DNA of 6,892 nucleotides, taken from positions 1-6,892 of the forward strand of contig JAUXIH010000057.1 of assembly GCA_030621105.1 (NCBI GenBank), written 5' to 3'. Below the pieces are notes generated by a model that did not search any database, was not told where the DNA came from, and saw only the letters and a program-made list of their open reading frames with translations. Shown in pieces: positions 6,512-6,892 of the stretch. Numbering within the stretch: the first letter of the stretch is position 1; every line of letters starts with the position of its first letter. Made by a program: the position numbers and the translations under genes. Source of the DNA: Dehalococcoidia bacterium (lineage in GTDB: Bacteria; Chloroflexota; Dehalococcoidia; GIF9; AB-539-J10).

Positions 6512-6520
6512 TGTGCTTGT

Positions 6521-6594
6521 TGGGGATTAGTCTAGCGGTAGGACGACTGATTCTGGATCAGTTAGGCCAGGTTCGAATCCTGGATCCCCAGCCA
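6521..6594 (+). tRNA. tRNA-Gln (anticodon CTG)
   Basis: A complete cloverleaf can be drawn. The acceptor arm TGGGGAT (6521-6527) pairs fully with ATCCCCA (6584-6590). A 4-bp D stem runs 6530-6533 with 6541-6544. The anticodon stem ACTGA/TCAGT encloses loop TTCTGGA with anticodon CTG at 6553-6555. The variable loop is 4 nt. T stem CCAGG/CCTGG encloses TTCGAAT. The U1-A72 pair and discriminator G (6591) are typical glutamine identity elements, and CCA (6592-6594) is encoded. It reads CAG codons, and a separate tRNA for CAA is expected elsewhere. Bacteria of this kind may charge it directly or through Glu-tRNA(Gln) amidation; the window does not say which. No clear intrinsic terminator follows. 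Confidence 0.98.
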
Positions 6595-6728
6595 TAGGAG
6601 CAGGACATTTGCCCTCGCAACCCTTGACCTGACCCCCTCACAACACAAGCTATCACCTCCATAGCAGACACAGCCAGGAATTAAATTGTCCACCGAATTG
6701 CAGACTGCTCATAGGTGAAAAAATAGCA

Positions 6729-6753
6729 TATAATCTCCGTATTTAAGGGAGGT
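6729..6753 (+). promoter_or_regulatory. -10 box and strong ribosome binding site for the downstream PLP enzyme
   Basis: A perfect TATAAT (6729-6734) is preceded at 17 nt by only a weak -35 candidate (TGCTCA, 6706-6711, 3 of 6). AAGGGAGGT (6745-6753) is a strong Shine-Dalgarno with 6 nt to the ATG at 6760. Together they indicate that this gene starts its own transcription unit rather than depending on tRNA readthrough. The 134 nt between the tRNA and the -10 hold nothing else I can support beyond a 5-bp hairpin at 6649-6665. Confidence 0.55.
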
Positions 6754-6759
6754 AATGTC

Positions 6760-6892
6760 ATGACAGAACCAAACATCGCTTATCCATCGCTAGATACCCC
6801 CGCTGTGCTTGTGGATATGGACAAGCTGGAAGCAAACATCAGCGAAATGTCCTGCCTGGCAGCCGAGGCAGGTGTAAGGCTAAGGCCACATG
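6760..6892 (+). CDS. Fold-type III PLP enzyme, D-threonine aldolase / D-serine dehydratase-like (5' part)
   Basis: Only the first 44 codons lie in the window; the gene runs off the right edge. The protein begins MTEPNIAYPSLDTPAVLVD, continues with MDKLEANISEM and ends GVRLRPH. The pattern DTPxxxVDxxxLExNI...GxxLRPH is the start of the alanine-racemase-like barrel in D-threonine aldolases and DSD1-type D-serine dehydratases. In that family the RPH is followed within a few residues by the lysine that binds pyridoxal phosphate (RPHxKTHK), just outside the window. Members cleave or dehydrate D-3-hydroxy amino acids; substrate cannot be told from this fragment. The ATG at 6760 is set by the AAGGGAGGT site; an ATG at 6755 reads into a stop after two codons. 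It is separated from the rnc cluster by the tRNA and is probably regulated independently. Confidence 0.9.
   Translation, partial: MTEPNIAYPSLDTPAVLVDMDKLEANISEMSCLAAEAGVRLRPH

Noticed and set aside
6649..6665. GCTAT / ATAGC hairpin as a terminator for the tRNA
   Set aside because: The stem is only 5 bp with a 7-nt loop, no T-run follows, and it lies 54 nt beyond the tRNA.
6521..6720. tRNA-Gln as a possible integration site for a mobile element
   Set aside because: No copy of the tRNA 3' end, integrase gene or att-like repeat is visible downstream; the next gene is an ordinary metabolic enzyme with its own promoter.

Overview
The window looks like ordinary chromosomal housekeeping DNA from a bacterium, most probably a Chloroflexota member of the Dehalococcoidia type. 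That assignment is inference. It rests on the moderate GC content, the TTG starts on two core genes, the style of the proteins, and a 47-residue basic protein (starting MGRRDYRHREPKK) directly behind rnc, which I associate from memory with that group. No 16S rRNA or other decisive marker is present.

Layout. Positions 32-5254 carry four plus-strand genes: a DegV-family fatty-acid-binding protein, uvrB (excision repair, TTG start 6 nt after the degV stop), a 138-nt gap with a small AT-rich hairpin and a candidate promoter, then pepA (leucyl aminopeptidase, TTG start) and a DUF362-like protein 15 nt behind it. These converge with a minus-strand cluster read from 6440 down to 5264: rnc (RNase III), a 47-aa small basic protein whose ribosome binding site overlaps the rnc stop, and acylphosphatase. 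Only 9 nt separate the DUF362-like and acylphosphatase stops. To the right, a plus-strand tRNA-Gln(CTG) with encoded CCA is transcribed divergently from rnc. After a 165-nt spacer with a good -10 box and a strong Shine-Dalgarno sequence, a fold-type III PLP enzyme (D-threonine aldolase / D-serine dehydratase-like) begins and runs off the right edge.

How the genes relate. degV-uvrB and pepA-DUF362 look like short transcription units with no obvious shared pathway. rnc, the small protein and acylphosphatase look like a compact operon. The rnc and tRNA-Gln promoters appear to sit back to back, with -35 boxes 4 bp apart. The rnc promoter's -10 lies only 8 nt before the ATG and no Shine-Dalgarno is visible, so a leaderless rnc mRNA is plausible.

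I see no mobile element, CRISPR array, defence system or novel multi-gene system. The most interesting points are an Asn where RNase III normally has a metal-binding Asp, the small protein coupled to rnc, and the divergent promoter pair. Positions 1-31 are too short to assign to any upstream gene.
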